Shown here: positions 5,482-6,581 of the stretch, piece by piece
Numbering within the stretch: the stretch's first letter is position 1
Layout: every line of letters begins with the position of its first letter
Origin: Syntrophobacterales bacterium
GTDB taxonomy: Bacteria; Desulfobacterota; Syntrophobacteria; BM002
Assembly: GCA_030613915.1 (NCBI GenBank)
Contig: JAUWKY010000135.1
Span: forward strand, 1 to 6,581
Direction of reading: 5' to 3'
DNA length: 6,581 nucleotides
The notes under the pieces: generated by a model
Databases searched by the model: none
Seen by the model: the letters and a program-made list of their open reading frames with translations, nothing else
What the model was told of the DNA's origin: nothing
Position numbers and translations under genes: made by a program

Positions 5482-5587
5482 TTCCCGGTTTCGCAATGCT
5501 GAAATTACGGGGACGGGGAGACACGGCGCCGCGGTGAAACAAATTAGTAATTTTAGACACTTTAGCTCATTTTAGGCATTTCTTCTC

Positions 5588-6581
5588 ATGGAAAACCTGG
5601 TAAACGATCTTTTCGGACAATTCGCCTTCCTGCAGAAATTGGGCTATGTGCCGACGGCTGCGGTAGTGATGCTGACCTGTGGTCTTATCGTGCTGAATTT
5701 TTTTGGGTTGATGTCAGGCTTTTATACCTTTTTTGAAAGAAAGGTTGCGGGGTGGACCAATGCGCGCAGGGGTCCTAACCGGGTGGGACCCTACGGCTTG
5801 CTGCAATTTATGGCCGATGGCGTCAAGCTCATTCTCAAAGAGGATATTATTCCCGCTGCAGCTGACCGGAGTATTTTCAAATTTGCCCCGTATCTGCTCC
5901 TTTTAGGCACCGTCCTGTCCTTCGTGGTTATTCCCTTTGGGCCCAAATGGATCATTAGCGACCTGAATGTCGGGGTTTTGTACCTACTTGCCACTGGCTC
6001 CTTCACTGTGGTTGGGCTGATCATGGCGGGCTGGGCCTCCAACAACAAGTATGCCTTGTTGGGGGGTATGCGCTCAGCCGCCCAGATTGTTAGTTACGAG
6101 ATTCCCAATGCCCTGGCGATTCTGGTGGTGGTGCTCACGGCTGGGACCATGAGTATGCAAGGAATTATTCGGGCTCAGGCTGGCGGCATTCACCACTGGT
6201 TCATCTTCAGTAGTCCTTTCAGTTTTTTGGCCTTCTTTATCTATTTCATCTCGGCCATTGCCGAGATCAACCGGGTGCCCTTTGACATTCCTGAGGCGGA
6301 GTCCGAGTTGGTGGCTGGTTACAACATCGAGTACAGCGCTATGCGGTTTGGCGTCTTTTTCGCGGCCGAATTCGGCAACATTTACGTGGTCACCGCAGTG
6401 GCGGTGACCTGTTTCCTCGGCGGCTGGCAAGTCCCACTTCTGGACGTGGGTGAATTGGGACCAGTGGGCCGAAGCTTTGGTAGTTTCATGGCCCGGCCTC
6501 AGGTCTTAATGCTCTTGCTGTTAGTTGCACTGGCTGCCACCTTCCTGGCCTGGAAGGCGCTGCGGGCCTTTGTTTGGGACG
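5588..6581 (+). CDS. nuoH: NADH-quinone oxidoreductase subunit H (runs off the right edge)
   Basis: The frame from ATG 5588 stays open for 331 codons to the window end. NuoH is the membrane subunit that joins the peripheral arm to the proton-pumping arm and lines the quinone tunnel. Family motifs are FFERKVAGWTNARRGPNRVG (48-67), LLQFMADGVKLILKED (71-86), ASNNKYALLGGMRSAAQ (150-166) and EINRVPFDIPEAESELVAGY (226-245), followed by EYSAMRFGVFFAAEF. Several hydrophobic segments are visible (about 22-46, 99-117, 130-149, 172-190, 205-226, 250-280, 303-322). Typical length is 320-350, so only the last part is missing. The start is the best available, but the ribosome binding site is poor: only TTTAGG about 11 nt upstream. 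It is separated from nuoD by 386 bp, unlike the overlapping genes before it. Confidence 0.96.
   Translation, partial: MENLVNDLFGQFAFLQKLGYVPTAAVVMLTCGLIVLNFFGLMSGFYTFFERKVAGWTNARRGPNRVGPYGLLQFMADGVKLILKEDIIPAAADRSIFKFAPYLLLLGTVLSFVVIPFGPKWIISDLNVGVLYLLATGSFTVVGLIMAGWASNNKYALLGGMRSAAQIVSYEIPNALAILVVVLTAGTMSMQGIIRAQAGGIHHWFIFSSPFSFLAFFIYFISAIAEINRVPFDIPEAESELVAGYNIEYSAMRFGVFFAAEFGNIYVVTAVAVTCFLGGWQVPLLDVGELGPVGRSFGSFMARPQVLMLLLLVALAATFLAWKALRAFVWD

Larger units (their letters stand above)
5202..5587. other. Repeat-filled spacer splitting nuoD from nuoH
   Basis: This 386-bp stretch has no plausible gene. From left to right it holds heptamer arrays at 5202-5233, 5238-5265 and 5281-5322, a REP-like hairpin at 5340-5371, heptamer arrays at 5394-5421 and 5427-5454, two adjacent hairpins at 5453-5481, and an AT-rich run with three spaced TTTAG words (5552-5575). 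There is no hairpin followed by a T-run, so transcription may continue into nuoH. No nuoE, nuoF or nuoG remnant is recognisable in it. Confidence 0.85.

Noticed and set aside
5453..5490. Intrinsic terminator between nuoD and nuoH
   Set aside because: The hairpins are GC-rich, but the downstream sequence (GTTCCCGG) is not a T-run on the plus strand.
1..6581. tRNA, rRNA or riboswitch genes
   Set aside because: No cloverleaf with a CCA-type acceptor end or T-loop consensus, and no riboswitch core, was recognised on reading both strands; weak cases cannot be excluded without a covariance search.

Overview
The window looks like a piece of a mesophilic, probably anaerobic bacterial chromosome of roughly 50% GC. 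The respiratory complex I genes have the separate nuoA-nuoB-nuoC-nuoD-nuoH arrangement, with nuoC and nuoD unfused and no nuoE, nuoF or nuoG between nuoD and nuoH. That arrangement, the protein sequence style and the repeat-rich spacers suggest a Desulfobacterota (deltaproteobacterial) or similar genome. The taxonomic guess is inference, with moderate to low confidence.

Layout. Bases 1-84 (minus) hold the start of a cold-shock domain protein with a near-perfect ribosome binding site. Bases 85-378 are a spacer with one long imperfect hairpin (223-274), the best terminator or structured-RNA candidate here, plus a small hairpin. Bases 379-1854 (minus) encode a complete PLP-dependent group II (aromatic amino acid decarboxylase-like) enzyme. 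Immediately upstream of it, at 1875-2069, lies a 195-bp element with perfect 22-bp terminal inverted repeats and a string of internal palindromes; it looks like a MITE-type non-autonomous element that landed about 20 bp from the start codon. Bases 2070-2599 carry no confident gene, but show a possible decayed membrane-protein fragment and stop-free stretches before the nuo operon.

The nuo operon runs on the plus strand: nuoA (2600-3037, GTG start), nuoB (3050-3547), nuoC (3547-4086, GTG start) and nuoD (4086-5201), tightly packed with 1-nt stop/start overlaps. NuoB, NuoC and NuoD form the quinone-reducing connecting module carrying iron-sulfur cluster N2; NuoA and NuoH anchor it to the membrane and help form the quinone channel. 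nuoH (from 5588) runs off the right edge.

The tight packing is broken by a 386-bp spacer between nuoD and nuoH. It contains five different short tandem arrays, all with a 7-bp period, plus a REP-like hairpin and two adjacent GC-rich hairpins. This is the most unusual structure in the window. I did not find convincing evidence of an undescribed enzymatic or defence system; the candidates for novelty are the heptamer-array spacer, the 195-bp palindrome-rich element and the 52-nt hairpin.
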